From Modicisalibacter ilicicola DSM 19980 (GTDB lineage Bacteria; Pseudomonadota; Gammaproteobacteria; Pseudomonadales; Halomonadaceae), in contig NZ_FQUJ01000003.1 in the NCBI RefSeq assembly GCF_900128925.1, positions 330,940-394,939 of the forward strand: 64,000 nucleotides of DNA, read 5' to 3'. Position 1 is the stretch's first letter. Each line of letters opens with the position of its first letter. A model generated the notes under the pieces. The model saw only the letters and a list, made by a program, of their open reading frames with translations, was not told where the DNA came from and did no database searches. Position numbers and translations under genes: made by a program. Positions 44,534-54,019 of the stretch are shown here, piece by piece.

Positions 44534-45208
44534 CTAGAACGCCTGACAAGGCGTGAGCAGCTTCCTCACCGGTGCAAAGGAGCGGCGATGTTCGGGCAGC
44601 GGGCCGAGTCGCGCCAGGGCCTCGAGATGCTCGGGCGTCGAATAGCCCTTGTGGCGCGCGAATCCGTAGCCGGGGAAGCGTTCGTCGAGCGCCACCATCT
44701 GCGCATCCCGGGCCACCTTGGCCAGAATCGAGGCAGCACCGATCGCCGGATGGCGAGCATCGCCCTTGACCACCGCCTGCCCCGGGACATGATGCCCGGG
44801 CAGGCAGTTGCCGTCCACCAGCAGGAACTCGGCGGCCACCGTCAGCGCATCGATGGCCCGGCGCATGGCCAGGTGCGTCGCATGATGGATGTTGAGTTCA
44901 TCGATTTCGGCGGGTGACGCCTCGGCCACCGCCCAGGCCAGGGCCTGGCTGCGAATCTCGACGGCCAGGGCCTGACGACGTTTCTCGGTAAGCACCTTGG
45001 AATCGCCAAGCCCCGGAATGGGGCGGCACGGATCGAGAATCACCGCCGCGGCCACCACCGCCCCGACCAGGGGCCCGCGACCGACCTCGTCGACGCCGGC
45101 CAGGCACTCCCCGGTATAGTCGACGACCAGGGGAGGAAAGCCCTCGGCGCAGTCGTCCGTGCCTTCGGCCGACGTGCCGTTGGCGATCTGGCGTGTCCTG
45201 GCGATCAT
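44534..45208 (-). CDS. rnhB: Ribonuclease HII
   Basis: RnhB cleaves RNA in RNA-DNA hybrids and starts removal of misincorporated ribonucleotides. The 224-aa protein has [12 protein letters not shown], with the catalytic Asp-Glu pair, and the later aspartate in L-L-V-D-G-N. Compared with E. coli (198 aa) it has about 25 extra residues at the N-terminus before the first motif. The ATG at 45208 overlaps the lpxB stop by ATGA; no internal Met fits better. Confidence 0.95.
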   Translation of the reverse strand: MIARTRQIANGTSAEGTDDCAEGFPPLVVDYTGECLAGVDEVGRGPLVGAVVAAAVILDPCRPIPGLGDSKVLTEKRRQALAVEIRSQALAWAVAEASPAEIDELNIHHATHLAMRRAIDALTVAAEFLLVDGNCLPGHHVPGQAVVKGDARHPAIGAASILAKVARDAQMVALDERFPGYGFARHKGYSTPEHLEALARLGPLPEHRRSFAPVRKLLTPCQAF

Positions 45209-46389
45209 GAGACTTCCTCGATCTTCTCGGGCAGCACCCGGGCCGGCAGCGGACGCCTCTCGGCGACCGCCGTCACCGCCTCGGCGGCCCGCTGGCTGGC
45301 ACCGCGTTGCAGGGCCGCATGCAGCGTCGTGAAACGTCGCTCCATGTCCTGACGCGCCCCGGGATCGGCGAACCAGACCGCCAGCTGCTCGGCGATCGCC
45401 TCGGGAGTCGCCGCGTGCTGTATCAGTTCCGGCACCAGGGTCTCCCTGGCGATCAGGTTGGGTAGCGATATCCAATCGGTCTTGACCAGATGGCGCGCCA
45501 GCCAGTGGGTCGTCGGTGCCATCCTGTAGGCGACCACCATCGGCCGATGGCACAGCATGGCCTCCAGGGCCGCGGTACCCGAGGCCAGAAGCACGGCATC
45601 GCTGGCGGTCATGGCTTCTCTTGAGCGTCCATCCAACAGATGCACGCGTTCCGTCAATGTCGGATGGTTCACGAGCAGCGCCTCCAGCTCCTGATGGCGC
45701 AGGGCCGAAGCGGCGGGGACCACCAGTTCCAGGTCCGGGATGCGCTCGCAAAGGCGCTCGGCGGCCTCGAGGAAGGTGGCACCCAGAAAGCGGATCTCGT
45801 TGGCCCGGGACCCGGGCAGCAGGGCCAGCAAGGGGACATCTGCCTTCAGGCCCAGCGCCTGGCGAGCGGCATCACGATCGTTGACCAGGGGCATGTCGTC
45901 GGCCAGGGGGTGGCCGACAAAGGCGACCGGCACCCGGTGACGCTCGTAGAACGCTGCCTCGAAGGGCAGGAAGGTCAGGATGGCGTCCACGGCCCGGGCG
46001 ATCTTCCTGACCCGGCCCTGGCGCCAGGCCCATACCGAGGGGCTGACGTAATGAGCGGTGGGAATGCCCGCCGCACGCAGCTGCTTCTCGAGCCCCAGAT
46101 TGAAGTCCGGCGCATCGATGCCGACCATCACGTCCGGTCGCCAGGCCAGGGCCTCGCGCCGGAGCGCACGGCGCACCTTCAGCAGTTCGGGTAGATGCTT
46201 GAGCACTTCGACCAGGCCCATCACCGACAGGGTTTCCAGCGGGTAGAGACTTTCGAGCCCTTCGCCGATCATGCGTGGCCCGCCGATGCCGCGAAACTCG
46301 ACGTCCGGGTGGCGCGTCTTGAGGGCCTGCATCAATCCGGCCCCGAGGATATCGCCGGAAAGTTCGCCCGCGACCAGGAACACCCGCAT
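45205..46389 (-). CDS. lpxB: Lipid-A-disaccharide synthase
   Basis: LpxB joins UDP-diacylglucosamine and lipid X into the lipid A disaccharide at the inner membrane. The 394-aa protein starts [13 protein letters not shown], the family N-terminus, and has [15 protein letters not shown] and [10 protein letters not shown], all typical. It begins 2 bp after lpxA and overlaps rnhB, within the fabZ-lpxA-lpxB-rnhB set. Confidence 0.97.
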   Translation of the reverse strand: MRVFLVAGELSGDILGAGLMQALKTRHPDVEFRGIGGPRMIGEGLESLYPLETLSVMGLVEVLKHLPELLKVRRALRREALAWRPDVMVGIDAPDFNLGLEKQLRAAGIPTAHYVSPSVWAWRQGRVRKIARAVDAILTFLPFEAAFYERHRVPVAFVGHPLADDMPLVNDRDAARQALGLKADVPLLALLPGSRANEIRFLGATFLEAAERLCERIPDLELVVPAASALRHQELEALLVNHPTLTERVHLLDGRSREAMTASDAVLLASGTAALEAMLCHRPMVVAYRMAPTTHWLARHLVKTDWISLPNLIARETLVPELIQHAATPEAIAEQLAVWFADPGARQDMERRFTTLHAALQRGASQRAAEAVTAVAERRPLPARVLPEKIEEVS

Positions 46390-46391
46390 CG

Positions 46392-47162
46392 CTAGCGCGT
46401 GATGCCCCGGGTGGAGGCCCGCAGGGAAGCCATGAAGGTATCCACTTCCGCAGGCCTGGAGTCCTGGGCCTCGAGCCGCTCCAGCGCCTGCTCCAGGGTC
46501 AGCCCCTGGCGATAGACGATGCGATAGGCGTCGGTCAGGGCGTGCAGCGCTTCCCGGGAGAAGCCCCGGCGTTTCAATCCCACCAGGTTCAGGCCGTGGG
46601 CCTGGGCCGGGTGGCCGTTGATCATCAGGTAGGCAGGAACGTCCTTGGTGACGATGGACCCCCCGCCACACATGGCGTGGACCCCGATATGGCAGAACTG
46701 GTGAACGGCGACCAGCCCGCCCAGGATGACGTGATCGCCCACCGTGACATGGCCGCCGAGGGTCACCTGGTTGGCGAGGATGCAGTCGTCACCGATCACG
46801 CAATCGTGGCCGACGTGGGCATAGGCCATCAGCAGGTTGCGGCTGCCGATGGTGGTCACGCCACGATCCTGGACGGTGCCGCGGTGCAGGGTCACGCCTT
46901 CGCGAATGATGTTGTCGTCGCCCATCTCCAGGCGGGTGGGTTCGCCGGCATACTTCTTGTCCTGGCACTCCTCGCCGACCGACGCGAACTGGAAGACACG
47001 GGTGCGACGGCCCAGGCGCGTCGGCCCCTGGATGACGACGTGAGGCCCGATGCGACTCCCTGCACCGATCTCGACATCCGGACCGATGACACTGAACGGG
47101 CCGACCTCGACGTCATCGGCCAGAAGAGCGGCAGGATCGACGATGGCGGTGGGATGAATCAA
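46392..47162 (-). CDS. lpxA: UDP-N-acetylglucosamine acyltransferase
   Basis: LpxA adds the first acyl chain in lipid A synthesis. The 256-aa protein is a left-handed beta-helix of hexapeptide repeats, with Q-F-A-S-V-G-E, the [10 protein letters not shown] segment and the catalytic histidine region A-H-V-G-H-D-C. The start is taken as TTG at 47162, preceded by GAGGAAGG, overlapping the fabZ stop as TTGA and yielding M-I-H-P-T-A-I-V; a longer opening further upstream does not resemble LpxA. Confidence 0.95.
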   Translation of the reverse strand: MIHPTAIVDPAALLADDVEVGPFSVIGPDVEIGAGSRIGPHVVIQGPTRLGRRTRVFQFASVGEECQDKKYAGEPTRLEMGDDNIIREGVTLHRGTVQDRGVTTIGSRNLLMAYAHVGHDCVIGDDCILANQVTLGGHVTVGDHVILGGLVAVHQFCHIGVHAMCGGGSIVTKDVPAYLMINGHPAQAHGLNLVGLKRRGFSREALHALTDAYRIVYRQGLTLEQALERLEAQDSRPAEVDTFMASLRASTRGITR

Positions 47163-47602
47163 GCTACCTTCCTCTCGGCACAGATGATGTCGGCCTCGCA
47201 AGCCAGTTCACCATCGACGGTAGCACGGCAGGCAAACTTCCAGATACCACGCTTGCCACGAATCACCCGGGCCTCCAGGCGAAGCTGGTCGCCGGGCATG
47301 ACGGGGCGCTTGAAACGTGCGTTGTCGCTGCCGACCAGGTAGTAGACATAGCCGTCGGCAGGCAGCTTGTTGACGGTCTTGAACCCGAGAATGCCACACG
47401 CCTGTGCCAGGGCCTCGATGATCAATACCCCCGGCATGATCGGATGGTGAGGAAAGTGGCCATTGAAGAACGGCTCGTTGATGCTGACGTTCTTGTACGC
47501 GACGATGAATTCGCCCACCCCGAGCTCCACCACACGATCCACCAGCAGGAATGGATAGCGGTGGGGCAGATACTCACGAATCTCGTTGATGTCCATTACC
47601 AT
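47159..47602 (-). CDS. fabZ: 3-hydroxyacyl-[acyl-carrier-protein] dehydratase FabZ
   Basis: FabZ dehydrates hydroxyacyl-ACP in fatty-acid elongation and competes with LpxA for a common substrate. The 147-aa hotdog-fold protein has the active-site histidine in [12 protein letters not shown] and the glutamate in I-E-A-L-A-Q. It starts with ATG at 47602 after AGAGG; Met3 is an alternative. A good promoter lies upstream, so fabZ-lpxA-lpxB-rnhB can be expressed separately from lpxD. Confidence 0.97.
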   Translation of the reverse strand: MVMDINEIREYLPHRYPFLLVDRVVELGVGEFIVAYKNVSINEPFFNGHFPHHPIMPGVLIIEALAQACGILGFKTVNKLPADGYVYYLVGSDNARFKRPVMPGDQLRLEARVIRGKRGIWKFACRATVDGELACEADIICAERKVA

Positions 47603-47626
47603 CGGTGCAACCTCTGAAAGTGCGTA

Positions 47627-47651
47627 ATGCCTACCCGCGCAGGGTAGGCAT
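47627..47651. other. Perfect 10-bp hairpin between lpxD and fabZ
   Basis: ATGCCTACCC and GGGTAGGCAT flank a 5-base loop, within the untranslated leader expected from the fabZ promoter. It has no T tract, so it more likely affects mRNA stability or partial termination. Confidence 0.5.
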
Positions 47652-47688
47652 CGAGTGGCAGGCTTCTGCCGGCCGGGGTCGGCGGTGG

Positions 47689-47717
47689 ATTATAGCGTCA
47701 TGTGTGATATCTGACAG
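47689..47717 (-). promoter_or_regulatory. Probable fabZ-lpxA-lpxB-rnhB promoter
   Basis: On the minus strand CTGTCA (47712-47717) and a perfect TATAAT (47689-47694) are spaced by exactly 17 bp, 87 bp before the fabZ start, between lpxD and fabZ. Confidence 0.65.
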
Positions 47718-47724
47718 CCATTTA

Positions 47725-48768
47725 CTAGCTCCGATTGTCGCGCTCGAGTCGTGCCACCCGCTTGGCGATGTCGTCGAGCTGCTTGAAGCGCACGGCATTC
47801 TTGCGCCACAGCGCGTTGTTCATGGCTCCGGTGCCGGACGAATAGACGCCCGGCTGGGTGATGGAGTTGGTCACCAGGCTCATGCCGGTCACCTGCACGC
47901 CATCGCACAGGGTAAGGTGCCCGGCAAGCCCCACGCCGCCGCCGAGCATGCAATGGCGACCCACCCTGGTCGAGCCGGCGATCCCCACACAGCCTGCCAG
48001 CGCGCTATGATCGCCGATCTGCACGTTATGCGCGATCTGCACCTGGCTGTCGATCTTGACGTCGTCACCGATCACCGTATCACCCAGGGCGCCTCGGTCG
48101 ATGCTCGAACAACTGCCGACTTCGACGTCATTTCCCAGGATCACGCCGCCGAGCTGGGCGATCTTGTGCCAACCGTTCCCATCGTGGGCGAAGCCAAAGC
48201 CGTCGCCACCGATGGCGCAACCGCTGTGCAGGATCGCCCGCTCGCCGATCACGACGCCGTGGTAGACCGTCACGTTGGCATGCAGGCGCGAGCCGGCGCC
48301 GATGACGGAATGGGCCCCCACCACGCTGCCGGGGCCCACGACGACGTCGTCCCCCAGGGTGACGCCTTCCTCGATGACCGCCTGGGGGCCGACCTCCACG
48401 TTGCGTCCAAGGGTCGTGCCGTCGGCGACGACGGCCGACGCGTGGATTCCGATGGAGTCACGCGCCGCCAACGGATCGAACAGTCGCGAGAGTTGCGCAT
48501 AGGCCAGGTAGGGGTTGTCCAGCTCGAGACGTGCCGTGCCGACGGGGCTCTCGCCGGCATGGGCAGGATGCAGCAACACCGCGGCGGCGCGGGTGGTAGC
48601 GAGATGCTTGAGGTAGGCCTTGTTGGCCAGAAAGCTGATCTCCTCGGGACCGGCATCGCTCAGGGTCGCGAGGCCCGTGACGCGCTGCTCGCCATCACCG
48701 ACGAGGGTCGCCCCGAGACGTTCGGCCAGTTCGGCCAGGGGGAAGGAAAGGCTGTTGGTCTTGTTCAT
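47725..48768 (-). CDS. lpxD: UDP-3-O-(3-hydroxyacyl)glucosamine N-acyltransferase
   Basis: LpxD adds the second primary acyl chain in lipid A synthesis. The 347-aa protein has an N-terminal uridine-binding domain and a long hexapeptide-repeat beta-helix. The catalytic histidine region is G-G-D-G-F-G-F-A-H-D, and G-S-x-x-x-I-D-R-G and I-A-H-N-V-Q-I-G-D-H-S follow. The ATG at 48768 (M-N-K-T-N-S) lacks an obvious ribosome site. The gene normally before it, skp/ompH, is missing. Confidence 0.96.
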   Translation of the reverse strand: MNKTNSLSFPLAELAERLGATLVGDGEQRVTGLATLSDAGPEEISFLANKAYLKHLATTRAAAVLLHPAHAGESPVGTARLELDNPYLAYAQLSRLFDPLAARDSIGIHASAVVADGTTLGRNVEVGPQAVIEEGVTLGDDVVVGPGSVVGAHSVIGAGSRLHANVTVYHGVVIGERAILHSGCAIGGDGFGFAHDGNGWHKIAQLGGVILGNDVEVGSCSSIDRGALGDTVIGDDVKIDSQVQIAHNVQIGDHSALAGCVGIAGSTRVGRHCMLGGGVGLAGHLTLCDGVQVTGMSLVTNSITQPGVYSSGTGAMNNALWRKNAVRFKQLDDIAKRVARLERDNRS

Positions 48769-48804
48769 GGCGGTAGCGAACAGGCCCCAGCGGGGCACCC
48801 GAGG

Positions 48805-48915
48805 TTAATTGACGTTGGGGCCCTGGACGGCCCCCCGAGTCCTGGCGAGACGAGTGCTCGACGCGGCGCTGGCGCAGCCTGTTCCTGGATGTACCGTTCC
48901 GGTCGAGTTGCGCAT
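48805..48915 (-). other. 36-codon frame with strong ribosome site in the place of skp
   Basis: Between bamA and lpxD, ATG at 48915 follows AAGGAGAGGGGG and opens 36 codons. The product is Ser, Thr, Ala, Arg and Gly-rich, without a signal peptide or recognisable domain, and is not Skp. It may be the remains of the skp start region after a deletion, or a short leader. Coding status is doubtful. Confidence 0.35.
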
Positions 48916-48964
48916 GCCCCCTCTCCTTGATCAGCCTCGCCGGGCCAGAACTTTTGCACGGAAT

Positions 48965-51298
48965 CTAGAAGGTCTGACCTAGCGAGAACTGGAAGGTCTG
49001 GGTATCGTCTCCATCTTCGTCGTTGAGGGGGTTGGCCACGCTGAAGGTCAGGGGCCCCACCGGGGTCAACCAGGTCAGGCCCAGGCCGACGCTGTAGCGC
49101 AATTCTCCGAGATCCACGCCGCTTTCGCAGGTCGAGGTCTCCCCTTCCGGGACATCATAGCAATCGGTCAGGTAGGTATTGCCGGCATCGAAGAAGACGC
49201 TGGTCTGCAGCGACCGCCGGTCTTCCACCCAAGGGAAGGGATAGATCAGCTCGACCGTGCCTTCGACCAGCACGTTACCGCCCAGGGTGTCGTCATCGCC
49301 GAAGTTGTTCGCGGTGGTCTTGGGCCCCAGGGTGTTGCCGGTGAAGCCGCGCACGGAACCCAGGCCACCAGAGTAGAAGTTCTCGTAGAAGGGGTAAGGA
49401 TCGTTGCCGATGGTGTCGGCGTAGCCCAGTTCGGTGCCGAACTTGAGCGACCAGTCGGGGTTCAGCTCGAAGAGCTTCTGGCCACGATAACGCACCTTGT
49501 AGTATTCGGCATCCGACCCCGGTACCGCGGTCTCCAGGGAGACCCGCTGGTAGCTGCCGTCGGTGGGCATGATGCCGCGATTGAGCTTGTTGCGCGTCCA
49601 ACTGGCGGTGAGCTTGTAGCTGGTCGCGTCCTCGCCCTGGGTATTGGTGTACTCGACGATCTCGAGCGGCGTGTCGCGATAGGTCTCGATCGACAGGTCC
49701 TCGAGGCCGACCCCGAAGTTGAGGCGGCTGAACTCGTTGATCGGATAACCGAAGTCGATGCTGCCGCCGTAGGAGTCGGTGGAGTAGGTGGAGACGTCGG
49801 AATCCTCGTAATCGGTCTCCCGATAAAAGAGATTGTAGCCTCGGGAAATGCCGTCCAGGGTCCAGTAGGGATCGGTGAAACCGAAGTTCACGCTGGTGAA
49901 GGTATCGCTCTTCTGGGCACCGACGTTGACCTGGTTGCCGGTGCCCAGGAAGTTCTTCTGTGCCAGGGAAGCCCCGTAGATGAACCCGGCACTCTGGGAG
50001 AAACCGACACTCGCCGAGATCGACCCCGACGGCTGTTCCTCGACATTGTAGGTGACATCGACCTGGTCCGATTCACCGGAGACCGGGCGCGTCTCGACAT
50101 CGACCTGGCGGAAGAAGCCCAGGCGCTCCAGGCGTCGCTTGGACTGGCTGATGCGATCGGTGGAGGCCGGCGCCCCCTCCATCTGGGTCATTTCCCGCCG
50201 CAGCACCTCGTCCTGGGTGGTGGTGTTGCCCTCGAAATTGATACGCCGCACGTAGGCGCGCCGTCCGGGCTCCACCAGGAAGGTCACGTCGACGGTATCG
50301 CCGTCCTCGGCGACCTCCGGAACGCTCTCGACATTGGCAAAGGCGTACCCTTCCGCGCCGAGCTTCTGGCGCAACGCCTCGGCGGACTGGGTCAGGGCAC
50401 TGCGAGAGTAGACGTCGCCGGCCTCGGTGGTGACCAGAGAACGTGCCTGGCGCTCGGCAAGGATCAGGTCGCCGGCGAAATTGATCTCGCCGATACGATA
50501 GCGCTGCCCCTCGTCGACGTTGACGGTGACGAAGATCCGCGACTTGTCGGGACTGATGGCCACCTGGGTCGAGGTGATCGCGAAGTTGACGTAACCGCGA
50601 TCCAGGTAATAGGAACGCAGGGTTTCCAGGTCGCCGGAGAGCTTCTCCCGGGAATACTCGTCGTCGGAGAACCAGCCGAAGAACCACCCCGGGCGGTCCT
50701 CGAGCTCGATCAGATCGCGCAGCGTCTCGTCACTGTAGGCCTGATTGCCGACGATGTTGATCTGGCGGATCTTGGCCACCGCACCTTCGTCGACCTCGAT
50801 GTTGACCTGGACCCGGTTGCGATCGACCGGCTCGATGGAGGTGTCGATGCTGGCGCTGTAGCGGCCCTGGGAGTGGTAGAGCTGTTCCAGCTGGCGCTGC
50901 ACTTCATCCAGGGAGGCGCGCTGCAGCACCTGGCCTTCGGCCAGGCCGGCGTCGGCCATGCCCTTGCGCAGATCTTCATCATTGACCTGCGAGTTGCCCT
51001 CGATCTCGATGCGCGAGATCGAGGGACGCTCGACCACCCGGATGATCAGCACGTCGCCGTCGCGAGCCAGCTGGACATCATCGAAGAGCCCGGTGGCGAA
51101 GAGCTCCTTGGCCGCGGCGGCCAGTTCACGATCGTCCACGCTTTCGTTGGCGCTCACCGGGAAGGCGTTGAACACCGACGCCGCCGAGACGCGCTGCAGG
51201 CCCTCGACACGGATGTCGGAGACGGTGAATTCGACCGCCAGGGCCGTCTGGGTGGTAAACGTCAGTAGTACCGCCAATCCGATGGTCTTGAATTTCAT
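48965..51298 (-). CDS. bamA: Outer-membrane protein assembly factor BamA
   Basis: BamA is the central barrel of the machine that inserts outer-membrane proteins. The 777-aa protein has a signal peptide (cleaved near residue 21 after A-L-A). Five POTRA repeats follow (about 22-420; first V-S-D-I-R-V-E-G-L-Q-R), then a 16-strand barrel with the family loop segment S-V-R-G-F, written here as S-V-R-G-F-T-G-N. The C-terminal residue is phenylalanine. The start at 51298 begins the signal peptide. It lies 149 bp after rseP. Confidence 0.97.
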   Translation of the reverse strand: MKFKTIGLAVLLTFTTQTALAVEFTVSDIRVEGLQRVSAASVFNAFPVSANESVDDRELAAAAKELFATGLFDDVQLARDGDVLIIRVVERPSISRIEIEGNSQVNDEDLRKGMADAGLAEGQVLQRASLDEVQRQLEQLYHSQGRYSASIDTSIEPVDRNRVQVNIEVDEGAVAKIRQINIVGNQAYSDETLRDLIELEDRPGWFFGWFSDDEYSREKLSGDLETLRSYYLDRGYVNFAITSTQVAISPDKSRIFVTVNVDEGQRYRIGEINFAGDLILAERQARSLVTTEAGDVYSRSALTQSAEALRQKLGAEGYAFANVESVPEVAEDGDTVDVTFLVEPGRRAYVRRINFEGNTTTQDEVLRREMTQMEGAPASTDRISQSKRRLERLGFFRQVDVETRPVSGESDQVDVTYNVEEQPSGSISASVGFSQSAGFIYGASLAQKNFLGTGNQVNVGAQKSDTFTSVNFGFTDPYWTLDGISRGYNLFYRETDYEDSDVSTYSTDSYGGSIDFGYPINEFSRLNFGVGLEDLSIETYRDTPLEIVEYTNTQGEDATSYKLTASWTRNKLNRGIMPTDGSYQRVSLETAVPGSDAEYYKVRYRGQKLFELNPDWSLKFGTELGYADTIGNDPYPFYENFYSGGLGSVRGFTGNTLGPKTTANNFGDDDTLGGNVLVEGTVELIYPFPWVEDRRSLQTSVFFDAGNTYLTDCYDVPEGETSTCESGVDLGELRYSVGLGLTWLTPVGPLTFSVANPLNDEDGDDTQTFQFSLGQTF

Positions 51299-51355
51299 GC
51301 AATCGCTTCGCTTGAGTTGTCCGCCGGCTCGCTGAACAGGCACCTTATACACTCA

Positions 51356-51406
51356 CCGGGGTGACTGGCAAGATCAGCCATGGCGCTTGCCGGCTCATCA
51401 CCCCGG
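51356..51406. other. Two-part hairpin in the rseP-bamA gap
   Basis: The outer stem is CCGGGGTGA (51356-51364) with TCACCCCGG (51398-51406). The inner stem is GGCAAG (51367-51372) with CTTGCC (51386-51391), enclosing GCCATGGC. There is no T tract on the minus strand. It occupies a third of the gap and may regulate readthrough into bamA. Confidence 0.6.
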
Positions 51407-51447
51407 GACGAAAGACGCTGGTAGCGTCACAGGAATGGCTACGCAGG

Positions 51448-52800
51448 TTACAGACGCATCAGGTCGAAATACAGCGCCATCAGCATCAGGGTGCCGACCA
51501 GTGCCAGGCCGATACGGAACCCGACCGCCTGGGCCGCTTCGGAGACCGGACGTCCGCGAGCGGCCTCGATCAGATAATAGAGCAGATGGCCGCCGTCCAG
51601 CACCGGGATCGGCAACAGGTTGAGCACGCCGAGACTGATCGACAGATAGGCCATGAAGCCGATGAAGCTCTCCAGACCACTGCGCGCGGTGTCGCCGGCG
51701 ATACGCGCGATGGTGATCGGCCCGGAGAGGTTGGAGGGCGAGATCAGGCCGACGAACATCTTGCGGATCGAGTCCAGGGTCAACACGGTCATGTCCGCCG
51801 TGCGCGCCAGGGAGCGTCCCACCGAGGCCAGTGCGCCGTACCGGATCTCGCGCCGATACTCCTCGGGCCAGGAGACCGTCTCGACCCCGGCACCGATATA
51901 GCCGATGGGGTCCCCCTGGGCCTCGCGCCGGCCCGGAGTGAGGTCCAGTTCGCGCACCTCCCCGTCACGCTCGATACGCAGGGAGAGACGCTCTCCGGGG
52001 CGCTCGCGCACGACCTCGACGAAGGCCGTCCAGGTGTCCAGCGACTGGCCGTCCACGGCGACGATGCGATCGCCGGGCTCGAGCCCGGCCTGGGCTGCCG
52101 CTTCACCCTCCAGCACCTGACCCAGCACCGGGGGAATGTCGGGACGCCAGGGAATGACCCCCAGCGTCTCCAGGGGCTGGGGTGGATCCTGACGTGCCAG
52201 CCAGTCGGAGACCTGGACCCGATAGGTTCGCGCCTCGCTCGCCTCGCCCTCCCGGGCCGCCACCTCGAGCGTGCCATCGAGGCCGATCCGCGAGATCAGC
52301 TCGAGATTGACGTCTTCCCAGGTACGGGTGCGATCGCCCTGGATCGCCGTGATTTCCTGCCCTGAACTCAGGCCGGCCCGGGCCGCCGGGGAATCCGGGG
52401 CGACCTCGCCGATCACCGGTGCGACCGACGTGGTGCCGACCACGAACAGCAGCCAGTAGGCCACCACCGCCAGCAGGAAGTTGGCCAGCGGCCCGGCCAC
52501 GACGATGGCGATGCGCGCCCAGACATTCTTGCGGTTGAAGGCCAGGTGCTGCTCTTCCGGCGCCACCGGGGCCTCGCGCTCGTCGAGCATCTTGACGTAG
52601 CCGCCCAGGGGGATGGCGGCGACGGCAAACTCGGTGCCGTGCCGGTCGAAACGGGACCACAACGGCTTGCCGAACCCCACCGAGAAACGCAGCACCTTCA
52701 CGCCGCAGCGGCGCGCGACCCAGAAGTGGCCGAACTCGTGAAAGGTGATCAGCAGCCCCAACACCACGATGACCGCCAGCACGTTCTGTATCACGCCCAT
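51448..52800 (-). CDS. rseP: Site-2 zinc metalloprotease RseP
   Basis: RseP cuts the anti-sigma factor RseA within the membrane to release the envelope-stress factor sigma-E. The 450-aa protein has the zinc motif H-E-F-G-H at 21-25 and two central periplasmic PDZ domains. The third ligand segment is N-L-L-P-I-P-V-L-D-G-G near the C-terminus, with four membrane segments in all. It starts 12 bp after dxr with AGAGG upstream of ATG. Placement between dxr and bamA is standard. Confidence 0.97.
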   Translation of the reverse strand: MGVIQNVLAVIVVLGLLITFHEFGHFWVARRCGVKVLRFSVGFGKPLWSRFDRHGTEFAVAAIPLGGYVKMLDEREAPVAPEEQHLAFNRKNVWARIAIVVAGPLANFLLAVVAYWLLFVVGTTSVAPVIGEVAPDSPAARAGLSSGQEITAIQGDRTRTWEDVNLELISRIGLDGTLEVAAREGEASEARTYRVQVSDWLARQDPPQPLETLGVIPWRPDIPPVLGQVLEGEAAAQAGLEPGDRIVAVDGQSLDTWTAFVEVVRERPGERLSLRIERDGEVRELDLTPGRREAQGDPIGYIGAGVETVSWPEEYRREIRYGALASVGRSLARTADMTVLTLDSIRKMFVGLISPSNLSGPITIARIAGDTARSGLESFIGFMAYLSISLGVLNLLPIPVLDGGHLLYYLIEAARGRPVSEAAQAVGFRIGLALVGTLMLMALYFDLMRL

Positions 52801-52812
52801 AACCCGTTACCT

Positions 52813-54012
52813 CTATCCACGTGCCAGATAGTGCTCGGCGACACGGCGCGCCCGGGCATCCTCGGCAAGAATCACATCCAGTTCATCGGCAGTACGCACC
52901 TCGCAGCGCTCGAGTACCGCCTCGACGACCTCACTGATGCCGGTGAACCCGAGGCGCCGCTCCAGGAAGGCCGCCACCGCCACCTCGTTGGCGGCATTGA
53001 GCACTGCCGGTGCCGTCCCCCCGGCCAGCATGGCGTCGCGGGCCAGGCGCAGGCAGGGGAAAGCCGTCTCGTCCGCCGGCTCGAAGTCGAGACGTGCCAC
53101 CCGGAACAGATCGAGCCGCTCGACCCCCGCGGCAATGCGGTCGGGCCAGGCCAGGCCAAAGGCGATCGGTGTGCGCATGTCCGGATTGCCCAGCTGGGCG
53201 ATCACCGAGCCGTCGCTGTAGGCGGCCATCGAGTGAATCACGCTCTGGGGGTGCACGACCACCTCGATCTGATCGGGACGGGCATCGAACAGCCAGCAGG
53301 CCTCGATCAACTCGAGCCCCTTGTTCATCAGGGTGGCACTGTCCACCGAGATCTTGCGGCCCATCGACCAATTGGGATGAGCGCAGGCCTGCTCCGGGGT
53401 CACCGCGCCCAATCGAGCCGCGTTCCAGCCGCGAAACGGCCCTCCCGAGGCTGTCAGCAGCAGCTGGGTGACGCCCATGCCGGCCAGGCCATCGCGACGG
53501 TCTGACGGTAGACACTGATAGATGGCGTTATGTTCGGAATCGATGGGCAGAAGCACGGCGTCGTGACGCACCACTTCCTGCATGAACAGCGCCCCGGACA
53601 TCACCAGGGCTTCCTTGTTGGCCAGCAGCACGCGCTTACCGGCGCGCACCGCTGCCAGGGTCGGCAGCAGTCCGGCGGCGCCCACGATGGCCGCCATCAC
53701 CACGTCGACCTCCGGGGCCTCGGACACCTCGACCAGCGCCGTCGCACCCGCCTGCACTTCGGTAGACAACCCGGCGGTGCGCAGCTCTTCCCGCAACCAG
53801 GCCGCCTCGCGTTCATCCGTCAGCACCGCCACTGCCGGACGATGGATCAGGCATTGCTCGCGCAACGATGCGCTGCTGGTGGACGCCGTGAGGGCATGCA
53901 CCCGATAGCGCTCGGGATGGCGGGCCAGCACGTCGAGGGTACTCTTGCCTATCGATCCGGTCGCACCAAGTACCGTGACCGTCTGCACTGCTGGAGTCGA
54001 TTCGCGCGTCAC
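52813..54012 (-). CDS. dxr: 1-deoxy-D-xylulose 5-phosphate reductoisomerase
   Basis: Dxr makes 2-C-methylerythritol 4-phosphate, the committed step of the non-mevalonate isoprenoid pathway. The NADPH site [12 protein letters not shown] lies near the N-terminus. [19 protein letters not shown] and the substrate loop [15 protein letters not shown] are intact. GTG at 54012 gives 399 residues, almost the E. coli length, and lies 7 bp after the cdsA stop with GGGGATG upstream; a second GTG eight codons later is possible. Confidence 0.95.
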   Translation of the reverse strand: MTRESTPAVQTVTVLGATGSIGKSTLDVLARHPERYRVHALTASTSSASLREQCLIHRPAVAVLTDEREAAWLREELRTAGLSTEVQAGATALVEVSEAPEVDVVMAAIVGAAGLLPTLAAVRAGKRVLLANKEALVMSGALFMQEVVRHDAVLLPIDSEHNAIYQCLPSDRRDGLAGMGVTQLLLTASGGPFRGWNAARLGAVTPEQACAHPNWSMGRKISVDSATLMNKGLELIEACWLFDARPDQIEVVVHPQSVIHSMAAYSDGSVIAQLGNPDMRTPIAFGLAWPDRIAAGVERLDLFRVARLDFEPADETAFPCLRLARDAMLAGGTAPAVLNAANEVAVAAFLERRLGFTGISEVVEAVLERCEVRTADELDVILAEDARARRVAEHYLARG

Positions 54013-54019
54013 GGGCTTT

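Noticed and set aside
48769-48964. A divergent or truncated skp gene
   Set aside because: None of the three frames shows a signal peptide followed by the helical, Gln/Lys-rich Skp pattern, so the region is reported as lacking skp.
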